Shown: in pieces, positions 43,001 to 53,919 of the stretch
Position numbering within the stretch: the first letter of the stretch is position 1
How the letters are laid out: each line of letters begins with the position of its first letter
From: Caldilineae bacterium
GTDB taxonomy: Bacteria > Chloroflexota > Anaerolineae > JAAEKA01
Reading direction: 5' to 3'
Assembly (NCBI GenBank): GCA_020634555.1
Contig: JACKBK010000008.1
Location: 60,925 to 124,924, forward strand
Length of the DNA stretch: 64,000 nucleotides
Program-made: the position numbers and the translations under genes
The notes under the pieces: generated by a model
The model's database searches: none
What the model saw: only the letters and a program-made list of their open reading frames with translations
Told to the model about the DNA's origin: nothing

Positions 43001-46000
43001 CCGACTGCGTGCGCACAGAGTATCAACTGGACTCGCTGGTCATCAACGTGGAATCGTTGGGTACGGTCAACGGCTATTGGGACTGGGCCAGCAACGCCGG
43101 GGGCTTTCAAACAGGTGTCGTCTACTTCGACCGGCTGGTCTACAACTTGGGCAGGTTGGTGCTCTCCAAATGGAGGACCGTGGAGGAGCTGTCGATCCTT
43201 ACCAGGTCCAGGGCCGAAATCAGAGACACTGTCTCGCCCTATCGCCTGAACGACCTGGACGACCCCTATGTGGAAATTGACCAGGGCGCTCGCGCGGACA
43301 TTATGGGCGCCAATCCAAATTACCAGAGCTATGAAAACCGGCTGGCGCAGGCAGATGCCGATGCGGGCGCCGAAGCGAGGGCCACTGCGAATGCAGGCGT
43401 CGGTAAATGGTCAACGGGCGTTGCTATCGGTATGACACTTGTCGTCCTGTTTCTCATCTGGCTGCCATACTTTGGTTTCGCCAGCGGCGAGCCCAGCATC
43501 CAGCGGGATGTTTCGCTGGCGAACGCAATCGCCGCGACCATCCTGCTCGGAGTCCAGGTTCTTTTCGATCTGGTCATCGTTGGGATCGAATACTATTTTG
43601 GTACAGCAACCACGGTAACAGGCGGTATTGTGACGTTGGTGGTGTTCTTGCTGCTCTATATCATCGTGGCTGCCATCAGCGGCGACTGGAATCCACTGAA
43701 GACCACCGAAGAGCTGGCCAAGCTCATCCTCAACGTCAACGTCCTGGCCAAGATACCTGACAACGGTGTCAACACAGGCCCGCTCAACATGCGCGTTGAA
43801 TCGGGCCAGGCCGGCGCCAGCGGCGCGGTGGCCGGTCAGTGGTACAACATCACGACAACCATCTCGACAACAGTGCAGCTCAACCCGACAACCCAGGAAG
43901 AGGGTGGATACAAGAACAAGGACGTCGGCAGCTCCGACGACGTCAAGAAGAGTTGGGCGTATGTGCGTTGGAGCGCGCTGGATCAAAGCTCGCCTCAATA
44001 CCCCACATACCTCAGCCAATACCTCATCACCAACACACTGCCGGTCTTCGGACAGAACGGCGCCGGCGCCAACACCCACTGCTATGCCGACGGCCAGGTG
44101 GTGGGCGACAGCAGCGTCTTCACAGGCACCGAGAAGGACTGCATCAACGACGTCAGCATCGCCTTCAAGCCCGGCAGCGCCGGCCGCAACATCGCCGTTC
44201 CCTTCGAAACCACCGTCGAGCAGAACATGCGATACCAGAAATGCTGGTGGGACGTGGTGGGATACACCTGCTCGTACGACATGAACTATGAGACCGGCCC
44301 CGACGATCCGCCGGTCAACAACTTCTACATCGATGCGGTGCCAAGCACCCTTGCCAGCCTCATGGGTTGGGACGCATTCAACCCGGTCAGCAATACCGTT
44401 TTCACCGATTTCAACGCCGATCTGGACAACGACGGACTTCCGAACAGCCAGGAAACGGCCGACTGCACGGACGGATTGCCACCCGGCGCGACCAGCACCT
44501 GCCCGGACAATCCCGATTCCGACGGCGACGGCCTGAGCGACGGCTGGGAAGCTCAGTACAACGCCACGCTGGGCACAGATCCTACCCTATATGACACGGA
44601 TCAGGACGGCCTGGACGATGGCTATGAAATCCGGCTTGGCACCTCGGTCCCCATCAGCGACACCGACCGCGACGGCCTGATGGACGGCGAGGAAGCATGC
44701 CGGTATGTCAACGGGCAATTGATCGGCGGTTGGTCCCTGCCGCGCCTCGGAAACCAGCGGGTCTGCTCCGATCCCTTGAAAGGTGACTACGACGGCGACC
44801 ATCTGCTGGATGGCCACGAGAAGCTAGCCGGCCTCAGCCCATACGCCCCCAACGTCGCGCCCTGGCTGTGGCTCTCCACAGCGCCTGCTGTGTTCTACAG
44901 TGGCGGATTGGTGAGCGTGTTGGGGGCGGCGGAGCCGTTGACGGTGACGGTGTACGTCAACAACATCCTGACGACGACCATCGACCAGCCGTTGACGCTG
45001 GACTACGCCACCGATGCGCTCCTCACGCCCTCAGTGGTCTCGCAGGTTGGCAGCAGTGGATACACGCCGCCCGAGCCGGGCGAGACCGGCAGCGGCTTGA
45101 GTTGGAACCTCAGCGCCAACCCGCTGTACGCGGTCGAGGCCATGACATCGACGCTGCTCACCGGCGCCGATCCCGCGCTCACCACCTCCCAGGTGACAAC
45201 CCTCACCGCCACGCTGGTGTACTCCGACGCGGTGGCCGGCGAGACCCGCACCCTGAGCCAGACCATCCCCGTGCTGGTGGACCTGGACGAACCGTCGTCC
45301 ACCGTCACCAGCCCGGCTGACGGCGCGGCCGTCAACGGCACGGCATACGTCGTCGGCGGCACCGCCAGCGACCCCACCTCGTGGCCGCGGCTGGTCGAGG
45401 CAAGGGTCAGCGGCGGCGGATACGACAGCGGCTGGCAGGATGCCAGCGGCACCACCTCCTGGGCCTGGACCTGGACGCCGCTGCCCGCCGACGGCCTGTA
45501 CACCATCCAGAGCCGGGCCACCGACTACGTGTACAACGTCCAGTCCAGCCCGACCACCTCCTCCGTCATCGTGGACAACACCGCGCCCGGCGCCGAGTTC
45601 AGCAACCTCAACGACGGCGACGCCCTTCAGATCAGCGGCAACACCGTCACCGTCCAAGGCACGGCCACCGACCTGCTCTCCGGCGCGGCGCAGGTGGCCG
45701 GCCTGCAGACGGTTCAGATCAGCATCGACGGCCGGCCGTGGCGCAACATCGACGAGTTCCTGTCCGCGCCGCATCCCGCCACCGCCGACTGGCAGTATAG
45801 CTGGACGGTGGACACTGCGGCGTACGGCAGCCACACGCTGGCCGTGCGCGCCGTGGACGCCCTGGGACAGATCGGCGACGCCACCGCCATCAGTGTCATC
45901 ATCGACACCCTGCCGCCCACCGACATCTGGTCCAACTACGCGCCGTACCAGCCCGCCGGTCAATCCGTCGCCCTGCTGGGCCACGCCGACGACGAAGGCA

Positions 46001-47160
46001 ACGTTCCGCTGCCGGCCCGCCCGCAGACGCTGGAAAACAGCCTGGACGCGGTGTTGTCCGCAACGGTCCGCCTCATGCCTGAGGCATACACCGACACCGT
46101 CGGCATGACCGTGACGTGGCTCGGTGACGTCAACGGCGACGCGCGCGCTGACCTCGCGGTCGGCATGCCGGCCGCGACGGTCAATGGCAAGGTGAACGCC
46201 GGCCGCGTGTCGGTCGTGTACGGCCAGCCCGGCGGCTGGCCCGTCCCGCCCGAGAGCGTGGCCCTGCCCGACACCGCCATGTCGTTCGTCGGTTCCGGCG
46301 ACAACGCACAGCTCGGCCAGGTGGTTGGTCCGGCCGGCGACGTCAACAGCGACGGCCTCAGCGACATCCTGGTGGGCGACCCGACCGGCAACCGCGTCTA
46401 CGTGGTCTACGGCTCCCCCGGCGGCATCGGCCAGGACTTCAGCCTGAAAACCATCGAGACCGGCCAGAACGGCACCTTGGGCAGGGCATACACCGCCAGC
46501 GCCGGCCAGATCGGGACGTGGGCCTCAGCTGCAGGCGACGTGAACGGCGACGGCTTCGACGACATTCTCCTGGGCGTCACCGGTCTCAGCGGCGGCGCGG
46601 CGGCGACATATCTGCTGCCCGGCGGTCCTGCCACCAGCACGGCCGGCGTCCTCGACGTCAGCTCGGCGGCGCTGGAAACCTTCCAACTGGACGGCAACGG
46701 CGCGGCCGCCACCGGCGTCGGCGACGTCAACGACGACCAGTACGATGACTTCGTGGTGGCTGACCCCAACGGCAGCTTCGGCGGCGGTTCAGCGATATAC
46801 CTCTTCCTGGGCCCGCCCGCCTGGCGCGGCATCGGCGAGACCGGCCCGCTGAACCCGTCCACCCCGCCGACGCCAGCCTCGCAGGCACGGCGTCGGCTCC
46901 CAGGTGGTGCGCTGGGCGACGTCACGCGACAGCCCTGCCCGACTTCGCCTTTACAGCGACGGCACGACGCCCAAGGTCGTGTACGGCCGCACGTCAGGCT
47001 GGACGGCCGGCATGTCCGCCGACGTCACCTTCAGCGGCAGCACCGCCTTCGACAGCTTCATCGCCGCACCGGGCGACGTCAGTGCCGACGGCATCAACGA
47101 TATCCTGCTCAGTTCGTCCAGCGCCGGCGGCAGCGCCTTCCTCTACCACGGCCGCCCTGA
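40015..47160 (+). CDS. Giant surface protein, copy 2: intact N-terminal part
   Basis: Reading frame of 2381 codons, but only the part up to about 46865 is genuine; the last ~95 codons are out of frame after a first indel. GAGG precedes the ATG. The order matches copies 1 and 3: signal peptide (1-28), LolA/LppX-like domain (30-290), membrane hairpin (316-362), type-3 calcium repeats (422-535), central domain, three to four membrane helices (1129-1225), second type-3 block (1462-1616; DSDGDGLSDGWE, DTDQDGLDDGYE), Ig-like domains (to about 1965) and the first blades of an FG-GAP propeller (GDVNGDARADLAVG onward). The remainder of the gene continues in other frames to 54478. It has its own direct-repeat promoter. 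Confidence 0.82.
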   Translation: MKSARALLFTVPLLVVALVAGSFTLALSSAGPSAPDNVLVDALKLAGRQSGYHLVANVQQTVIPRALPSNAGKGDQATSVRVVGDLASGQGAGVNERRARLQFYAGAEQQVELILTGDKAFVGYGQRWQQVDAPPGGVAPGGDYLGYLVAATDIAEGDPVVTQAGAFRRYTFNFDGERYAEYQRDEAYRTMAGQLPQGMQLELHPVLKATTGSGELWVDSDGLPRREILNLAMPGVTAGYDAQMQLTVDFSDYGESLLAIALPQATGPDGALVLPAADPAVAATNQFGSALDSSIRPAVAAQIGGALADVAKPLRHPIALVLAMLPALALLALLFGVRRRSFYVAVVSALILVVVSQPLLEAGKVVRFASRSAEAAPLAEAFEAVGALPKSNASLQAQLAPLGTREQDPVLRDCRSLYTDSGYAASGDEDGDGLDNATEWCLGTDFRNADSDNDTITDTLEVEGFVYDNKTWTTDPLQVDSNRDGMADGNEWRTGLSPEEFAAFIDYDGDGIPNPWDDDNDGDGVSDSLDISPYSVQAYRTSFDLEVTSHATDTNVYLDVQVQPQDLSHLRYALSTLDWPADDKGQIQDLNDAPGDQDITLLPFLDVNSTISPALSAQYGIVAYDVDPANPNSGYSLMVPLQPVLNSGNVLAFSSHVAFTSDEAAEGISLTGARVVWIAPAALDQYVTSCQEGDPDCTCYDTGSLAGSCVLTQNSVVATFPESAIRVTGLQVSASADAQVGLFGSSAPAISSDPNQDDEDKVMMTLMSAGLAGSYLDYVNPDLSQIAANFADASAQPPYTPTWSIDPSVMHVVTDTYPHRDEAMATTTQTTTVQFLDGNYVDCTVNSTAQVTPTLAMAYQETFGFMDVTDPRMTVTNGDPSVQSSAPVQFSVPLADASLGVLRQVQLNSYACAIGDDGEAGWQPLSEADAINELNRRYSHDLDQPWYGAMQQVVATYDAGMDNIISIDGGLVNSTGLTAPDDAYTQFTGCQANNMPDCVRTEYQLDSLVINVESLGTVNGYWDWASNAGGFQTGVVYFDRLVYNLGRLVLSKWRTVEELSILTRSRAEIRDTVSPYRLNDLDDPYVEIDQGARADIMGANPNYQSYENRLAQADADAGAEARATANAGVGKWSTGVAIGMTLVVLFLIWLPYFGFASGEPSIQRDVSLANAIAATILLGVQVLFDLVIVGIEYYFGTATTVTGGIVTLVVFLLLYIIVAAISGDWNPLKTTEELAKLILNVNVLAKIPDNGVNTGPLNMRVESGQAGASGAVAGQWYNITTTISTTVQLNPTTQEEGGYKNKDVGSSDDVKKSWAYVRWSALDQSSPQYPTYLSQYLITNTLPVFGQNGAGANTHCYADGQVVGDSSVFTGTEKDCINDVSIAFKPGSAGRNIAVPFETTVEQNMRYQKCWWDVVGYTCSYDMNYETGPDDPPVNNFYIDAVPSTLASLMGWDAFNPVSNTVFTDFNADLDNDGLPNSQETADCTDGLPPGATSTCPDNPDSDGDGLSDGWEAQYNATLGTDPTLYDTDQDGLDDGYEIRLGTSVPISDTDRDGLMDGEEACRYVNGQLIGGWSLPRLGNQRVCSDPLKGDYDGDHLLDGHEKLAGLSPYAPNVAPWLWLSTAPAVFYSGGLVSVLGAAEPLTVTVYVNNILTTTIDQPLTLDYATDALLTPSVVSQVGSSGYTPPEPGETGSGLSWNLSANPLYAVEAMTSTLLTGADPALTTSQVTTLTATLVYSDAVAGETRTLSQTIPVLVDLDEPSSTVTSPADGAAVNGTAYVVGGTASDPTSWPRLVEARVSGGGYDSGWQDASGTTSWAWTWTPLPADGLYTIQSRATDYVYNVQSSPTTSSVIVDNTAPGAEFSNLNDGDALQISGNTVTVQGTATDLLSGAAQVAGLQTVQISIDGRPWRNIDEFLSAPHPATADWQYSWTVDTAAYGSHTLAVRAVDALGQIGDATAISVIIDTLPPTDIWSNYAPYQPAGQSVALLGHADDEGNVPLPARPQTLENSLDAVLSATVRLMPEAYTDTVGMTVTWLGDVNGDARADLAVGMPAATVNGKVNAGRVSVVYGQPGGWPVPPESVALPDTAMSFVGSGDNAQLGQVVGPAGDVNSDGLSDILVGDPTGNRVYVVYGSPGGIGQDFSLKTIETGQNGTLGRAYTASAGQIGTWASAAGDVNGDGFDDILLGVTGLSGGAAATYLLPGGPATSTAGVLDVSSAALETFQLDGNGAAATGVGDVNDDQYDDFVVADPNGSFGGGSAIYLFLGPPAWRGIGETGPLNPSTPPTPASQARRRLPGGALGDVTRQPCPTSPLQRRHDAQGRVRPHVRLDGRHVRRRHLQRQHRLRQLHRRTGRRQCRRHQRYPAQFVQRRRQRLPLPRPP

Positions 47161-47319
47161 CCTGGCCACCAGCCAGCCGGTGCAGGCCGAGATCGGCGGC
47201 GTGTCAGCGTCGGCGCCCTACGCGGCCGGCGCCGACCTGAACTGCGACCTCTCCTCCGACCTGCTGGTGGTGCCAGTAGGCGAGACGCTGACAGTGGACA
47301 GCGCCGACGGTTCGCTCAG

Positions 47320-48177
47320 GTGCGCGACCAGCGGCTGTCCGGCGACCAGCAGGGACAGTGGATCGGCCCGGCGCCGGCGCCGTTCGACCTGCGCGACCTG
47401 CCGGAGACCGGCAGCCTCTCGCCGGCGCGCGCCGCCTACGCCGCCACCCGTGCCGCCGATGTCAACGCCAGCCTGACCACGCTGGCGGCCTTCCGTGTCG
47501 TCGGCGACAACATCGACGACTGGACAACGGATGCCGCGATGGTCGGCGACTTCGACGGCGACGGCAAGACCGACATCGCCGGCTGGAGCGACACGGCCGT
47601 GGCCGACGAGCCAGAAACCCAGCCCGCGCCCGCGGAACAGGAAAGTGCTTCTGAGGCTGCCCTGTCTGAGGACGTTGCGGCGCGCCAACCGGCCACAGAC
47701 ACAGTTCCGTTGGAAAACACGCTTGACAATCAGCCAGCAGAAGCTCCGGCGGCCGGCTGGCGCATCTGGCACTCCGACGGATACAGCACACAACTCGCGT
47801 TCACCGAGTACAGCAACAACCTGCCAGCGGCGGTCACCGGCAGCACTGCCCGCCTCCTGGGCGACTTCGACGGCGACCAGAAGACCGACATCGGCTACTG
47901 GGACGGCTCTCAGTGGCAGTTCGTCCGCTCCGACGGCACGTCCGGTTCCGCCTTCAGCTTCACCCCCGCGTCAAGCAACCTTGGCAGCCTCGCTTCCGGC
48001 AACACCGGCCAGATGCTCACCGGCGACTTCGACGGCGACGGCAAGCGACCGACATCGCCGCCTGGGACGGCTCGGTCTGGGCGACGTACCTTTCTGCTGC
48101 TTCCGGGACGACCTTCGACTTCTCCCTGGTCAGCAACAACCTGGGTGCGCTGTCCGGCAGCGACGCCTCGCGGCTGA
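47320..48177 (+). pseudogene. Fragment of giant protein 2: second propeller-like block
   Basis: The genuine part is about 47313-48045. It encodes the linker after the first propeller, an Ala/Glu-rich spacer (residues about 85-135 of the fragment) and DFDGDGKTDI / DFDGDQKTDI repeats with bound-cation Asp residues. The same block lies in copy 3 at about 62150-62960. The frame is lost near 48046, where two extra bases appear relative to copy 3. Confidence 0.6.
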
Positions 48178-48630
48178 TCGCCGGCGACTTCGACGGCGAC
48201 GGCACGACCGACCGCGCCTCGGACAGCGCCAACTGGGTGGTCTGGCTGTCCACCGGACTGTCCGGCGGCTCGCTGGCCTTCCAGCAGGTCACCGCCACCA
48301 GCCTGGGCTACGCCATCACCTCGTCCGTCCGCAGGTCACCGCCGACTTCAGCGGCGACGGCAAGAGCGACGTCCTGGCGCTGTTCGACAACAGCGACTTC
48401 TCCGCCTGGCTGTCGCAGACCAGCCCGGACAGCGGCGCCGCACCGTTCCGCAAGGTGCTGGCCAACGCCCTGCAGTTCAGCGGCTCCTTCCCCGCCGACA
48501 CCCTGGTGGGTGACTTCGACGGCGACACCCTGGCCGACTACGTCTCGCTGGACGCCGCCGGCGCGGGCTGGACCTTCCAGCTTTCCGACCTGGCTACCAC
48601 CCGGGTCATCGACGACGACTTCTGCGAGAC

Positions 48631-51600
48631 GTGCGCCAACGACGGCCTGGTCTGGGGCGAGACCGCCTTCGCCGACCTCCAGCCCGCCCTGGACGCATCC
48701 TGGGACTCGGACATTCTGCTGGTCCAGCCCGGCACCTACTCGTCAGCCGTGGCCGAGGCCGGCCGCGACCACATCATCATCCGCGGCACGGACCCCGACG
48801 CGGTCTTCATCGACGCCGCCGGCGGCACGGCCTCAGCCTGCTGCCCAACCCGACGGAAACCTACCCCAACATCACCGGCGTCACGGTCGAGAACCTGACC
48901 ATCCGCAACGCCAGCACCGGCATCGCCGTCAACGTCGGCGGCGACGCATCGTCGCCCGCCGAGAACGACCCCGACAACGTCGTCCTGCGCAACGTCCTGG
49001 TCTACGCCGACCTGCCCGGCAGCACGGCGGTGGACCTGACCACCTCGGCGGTGCGCCTCAGCCACACCACCCTCATCGCCAACGCGCCGGGGGTGACGCT
49101 GATCCGCTCGACGCCGGGCGCGCTGCCTGCCAACGCGGTCTTCCTGCAGGACAATCTGTTCGTCGCCCTGCCCAACGGCGCGCCGCTGCCCGCCTGGTGG
49201 TCCGACGCCGCCGGCAACCCAGGGCCGACCCTCAACAGCCACTCCGGCTTCGCCAGCCAGAACGGCGCGGCCGGCGACTGGTTGGTCGCCCCCGCCGGCA
49301 ACCCCGCCACCCTGATGACGGTGGCCGAGGCCGACTTCCTCGACGTGGTGGAGCAGGTCTTCCGCATCGGCGCAGGCTCGGCCGCCCGCGGGCAGGCTTC
49401 CAATGGAAGCGATCTGGGCTACTACACGTACCGCGGACCGGTGACGGTGGACGCCACCTACTGCCCTTCCTGCGACAACGACGGCCACACCTGGGGCGTC
49501 GACGCCTTTGACGCCATCCAGGACGCCGTCGACTCGGGCGCGCAGCGGGTGCTCATCGAGCCCGGCCTGTACCGCGAGCAGGTGGCGCTGGTCAACGGCG
49601 TCTCCCTCTTCGGCAGCGGCGCCGGCCTGACGGTCCTCGCGCCTCCCGACAGCGACGGCGGTTACTTGCTGGGCGCCGAGAACGCCCGCCTGGCCACCGT
49701 CGCCCTGTTGACGGTCGCCGGCGAGGGCACCGCCGACGGCATCCAGGTCGACGGCCGCGGCTCGCTGACGCTCAAGCGCGCCATCATCCGCAACACCGGC
49801 ACGGCCATCAGCGTCAGCGGCGAGGATGCGCTGGCGACGCTGGTCAACGACACGCTGGTCAGCAACGACAACGGAGTTCTGGCTGCCTCCTGTGGCAGCG
49901 TGGACGTGCGCAACACCATCCTGGCCTACCACCAGGACACGGCGCTCGGTCTGGAGACGTGCGCTGCCACATCGTTGCACACCTTCAACGCCTTCTGGCA
50001 GAACGGCCACGACCTGCAAATCGACGGCTCACCCATCGACCAGCCCGGTCCCGGCGAGGTCTTCGCCGATCCGCGTTTCACCGACCCCAGCAGTCACGAC
50101 TACCGGCCGCAGTCCAACTCGCCGGTGGTGGACGCCGGCGATCCCTCCGATCCCGCGCCGCCCGGCAGCGGCGACCGGGTCGACATGGGCTACGCCCAGT
50201 CGGCCGAGGCCGCCGTCTACGCCAGCCAGGGCTACTGCGCCCAGTGCCTCAACGACGGCCTGGAGTGGCAGGTCACCGCCTTCGACGCCGTCCAGGACGC
50301 GGTGGACCACGTGCCCGACATCGCCGGCGTCTGGACCGTGGGCGTCGACAGCGGCGTCTACCACGAGCAACTCTCCCTGCCCAGCGGCGTCCGCCTCATC
50401 GGCGCCGGGGCCGAGACCACCGTCATCGACGGCGACGCCACCGGCTCGACCGTGACCATCGACGGCGCCACCAACGTCCAGATCACCGGCTTCGCCGTCA
50501 CCAACGGCGGCGAGGGGGCCACCGACGCCGGCATCGCCGTGGACGGCGCATCCAGCAACGTCCGCATCAGCCGCAACATCGTCGGCGGCATCTCGCCCGA
50601 CAACCCCGGCCTGCCCGGCAACGGCAACGCCGGCGTGATCTTCCGCAACGGCTCCTCCGGCCAGTTGACCTCCAACACGCTGGCCCTCAACGCCGGGCCG
50701 GGTGTCCTGGTGCAGGGCGACGGCTCGTGGCTGCTGGCGCGCTTCAACATCGTCGCCCTCAACGACATCGGCCTCGACAACAGCGGCGGCCAGATCTTCA
50801 ACGCCTACAATCTGGTCTACAACACAGACACAAGCTGGTGCACATCCTGCCAGAACTACGCGGGCAGCGCGGCGGCGGGCGTGGGCGAGATCGCTGCCGA
50901 TCCGCTCTTCCGCGACGCCGGCGCCGGCGACCTGCGCCTCAACCTGGCCTCGCCGGCCATCGACGCGGTGCCGGCCAGCCAGTACCAGCCGATCCCCAAC
51001 GGCGGCGGCACGATGGCCGACATGGGCTACGATGAGCTGCTGGCCATGCCGGCCACCCTGCTGCTTGGCACCGAGGGCAACTCCTGTGGGCTGGGCGCCT
51101 CCGGCGTGGCCTCCGTCGAGGTCGGCCTGGTCTACGTCCCCGACGCGACGGTCGCGGCCGACGAGACGCCGCCGGCAAGCTGGCAGAACGCAACGCTGGC
51201 CACGGCCGGGGAGGCGGGGTCGTACTGGACGACCGACGTCACACCAGCATCCGGCGACGGCCTCTACCGCCTCTACAGCCGGCCGGCTGACGCGGTCGGC
51301 AACCAGGCGGCGCAGGTCAGCGACTGGTACCGCGCCGCCTTCATCGCCGACGGCACCCCGCCGGTGACGCTGGTCGCGCCAACCGGCGGCTCTGCCTCAA
51401 CCGCCCCGGCGGTCACCCTGGCCGCCGACGTCAGCGACTGGACGCCCACCGGCCTGCCCGGCGCGACCAGCTTCACCGTTGACGACGTCACCTTCCTGGT
51501 GGACAGCGTGGTGGTGACCGCCACCCGTGCGCTGACGACAGCATCGCCGGGCGAGCGCAACTGTACACCGCGGAGGTCGCGCTGGACAACGGGACGCACA

Positions 51601-51645
51601 CCGTCTCGGCCCTCGCTACCGACCTGGCCGGCAACGTCGGGATGA
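48631..51645 (+). pseudogene. Fragment of giant protein 2: beta-helix region
   Basis: The longest genuine stretch, about 48828-51535 (some 900 codons); the ends of this open frame are out-of-phase. It encodes right-handed beta-helix segments with ENLTIRNASTGIAVNVG, IIRNTGTAISVSGEDA and ITGFAVTNGGEGA turns. Two helix starts carry the CPSCDNDGHTWGVDAFD and CAQCLNDGLEWQVTAFD motifs, followed by the start of Ig-like domains. No LamG insertions are present, unlike copy 1. Confidence 0.6.
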
Positions 51646-51786
51646 GCAGCGCCGTTTCGCTCACCGTCGTCACCACACAGAACGAAGCTGCCCTGGCAGA
51701 TCCGGCGCCCGGCAGCGCCGTCAACGCGGCCGGCATCACCCTGAGCGGCTACGTCCACTTCCAGGACACCGCCGGCAGCGGGGAGG

Positions 51787-53919
51787 TTGAGGTGCTGGTC
51801 GACGGCGTGTCGCAGGGCAACGCGGTCCTGGCCGACGCAAGCGTGCAGGCCACCAGCTGGAGCAAGGCGGTCACCCTGGACGGCGACGGCAGCCACACCG
51901 TCACCTGCGCGCGGGCCGCACGGCCGGCACCTCCGCCGCCGCCGACAGCACCACAACGCTGCTGCTGGACACGACGGTCCCGACGTCACCTTCCAGGCTC
52001 CGACCGGCACAGTGACGCGGACGGTGACGCTGGAAGGCACCGCCGACGATGCCGACAGCGGCCTCGCTTCAGTGTCCGTCAGCCTCGACGGCGGCCACAG
52101 CTACACCGATGCGACCGTTGACAGCAACGGCGACTGGACCTTCGACTGGTCGCCCAACCTCGGCAACGACTACACCGGCTTCCCCGTCCGCGTCCGCGCG
52201 GCCGACAGCGCCGGCAATGTCACGGCGGCAAGTTCGACGGTCATCGTGGACAACCTGGGACCGACCCCCATCAGCCTCGCCAGCGCCTCGCCCCAGGAGG
52301 GCAGCCACATCGACGCGCCGTCGTCGGTCAATCTCCAGTGGCTCCCGTCCACCGACGGCAGCGGCGTGGTTGATGTCTACGCCGTGGTCGACCAGATCAC
52401 CGGCACCGTGCCAGGCCAGACCTCGCCGGTCCCCGGCACATCCTACGATGCGGCCATCGACAGCGAAGGGACGTGGTATGTTCACCTGCTGGCCGTGGAC
52501 AGCACCGGCAACCGCACCGTCCGCCACTACGGCCCCTGGTTCGCCGAGACCGGCAACGTGCCCGGGCCGCTGGGCACCTGGCAGAGCTCCGTGCGGGTCG
52601 ACGGCTACCTGGACTTCGCCAACGGCGAGTGGGACCCCAGCACCGAGCTGCTGGGCAGCGACCCGCGGCCCGGCCGTGCGGTCAGCCTCTACGCCACCTG
52701 GGACAGCGACGACCTCTTCCTGGCCTGGCAGGGTCCCCACTGGGGTCCCGACGGCGCCGGCGTCATCCACCTGGACACCCAGACCGGCGGCACGGCCACG
52801 CCCTACGGCGGCGCCGGCCAGACCCTGCCCTTCGAAGCCGACTTCGCCGTGGTCTCCGGCCCGGGTACCGAGCAGTTGTTCGCCTGGAACGGCAGCGCCT
52901 GGCAACAGGTGAACGACCCCGGCTTCGCGGCCGTCTACGGTGCGACCACCGCCACCGAGATCCGCATCCCCCGTGCGTCCATCAACGCCACCGGCGTCGT
53001 GCGCCTGCTGGCGGTCAACCTGGACGACAGTGGTGCGGCCCGCAGCGTCCTGCCCGACGTCAACCCGCTGGGTGGCCCGTGGACCGCGGCCTACTCGTGG
53101 CCTGGCCTGCTGCAGGACATCGATCCCAACGCCGGCCAGCCCGACGCCCACCACGCCCGCGTGACGATCTCCAGCCCCGACAACCTGGGCCAGATCCCCG
53201 GCCCCGGCTCGACCCTGCGCTATGTCTTCGATGTGACCAACATCGACGACAGTCCGTTGGACGCGGCCACGCTGGTGGCCTCCGGCAGCGACGGCTTGCG
53301 CTTCGAGAGCCTGGCCGGCTGGCCGCCGCCCGGCGATGCACCGACCGACGACCGCTGGTTCATCGACCTGGGCACGCTCCAGCCCAACGCCCGTCTGACG
53401 CTGACCATCACGGCGCGCGTCAAGCAGGACATCGTCAACACCGACGCCGTCACCGTCACCGCCGAGGTGCGCGCCGGTGTCGCCCCCGGCGAACCCGACC
53501 TGGCCAGCGACACCCTCAGCCATGCCGTGGACGGCCATCCGCCCACGGTGCGCATCGACCTGCCCGCTGCCGGCGCAGCCCTGCCCTCCGGCCTGCAGAC
53601 GGTGTCCGGCTCGGCCAGCGACCTGCGCGGCGGCGGTGTCGCCTCCGTCGAGGTGCGGATCGACGACGGACCGTGGATCCCCGCCACGGGGACGCGCTCC
53701 TGGACGGCGCAGATCGACGTGCCCGCCAGCGGTTCGTTCACCCTGCGGGCGCGGGCGTTCGACATCTACGGCTATGCCGGTGAGGCGGACCCCCGGGTGG
53801 TCGCCGTCGACAACGAGGCTCCCGTTGCTTCCATCGATGCCACGCCTCCTGTCCTCGGCGGTTCCCGGGTCCGTCTCACCGGCACGGCCGCCGATCCCGG
53901 CGGGTCGGTGGCGCGTTGA
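51787..53919 (+). pseudogene. Fragment of giant protein 2: CBM9-like and Ig-like domains
   Basis: Genuine from about 51980 to 53905. It encodes an Ig-like domain, a CBM9-like domain (VDGYLDFANGEWDP; VSLYATWDSDDLFLAWQG), a CARDB-like domain and Ig-like domains similar to the C-terminal part of copy 1. The TGA at 53917 is created by a frameshift; homology goes on in another frame. Confidence 0.6.

Noticed and set aside
47495..49511. Separate overlapping genes at 47495-48898 and 47913-49511
   Set aside because: Only short stretches (about 48329-48828 and 48046-48329) are homologous to giant protein 3; they are consecutive pieces of one frameshifted gene, not independent genes.
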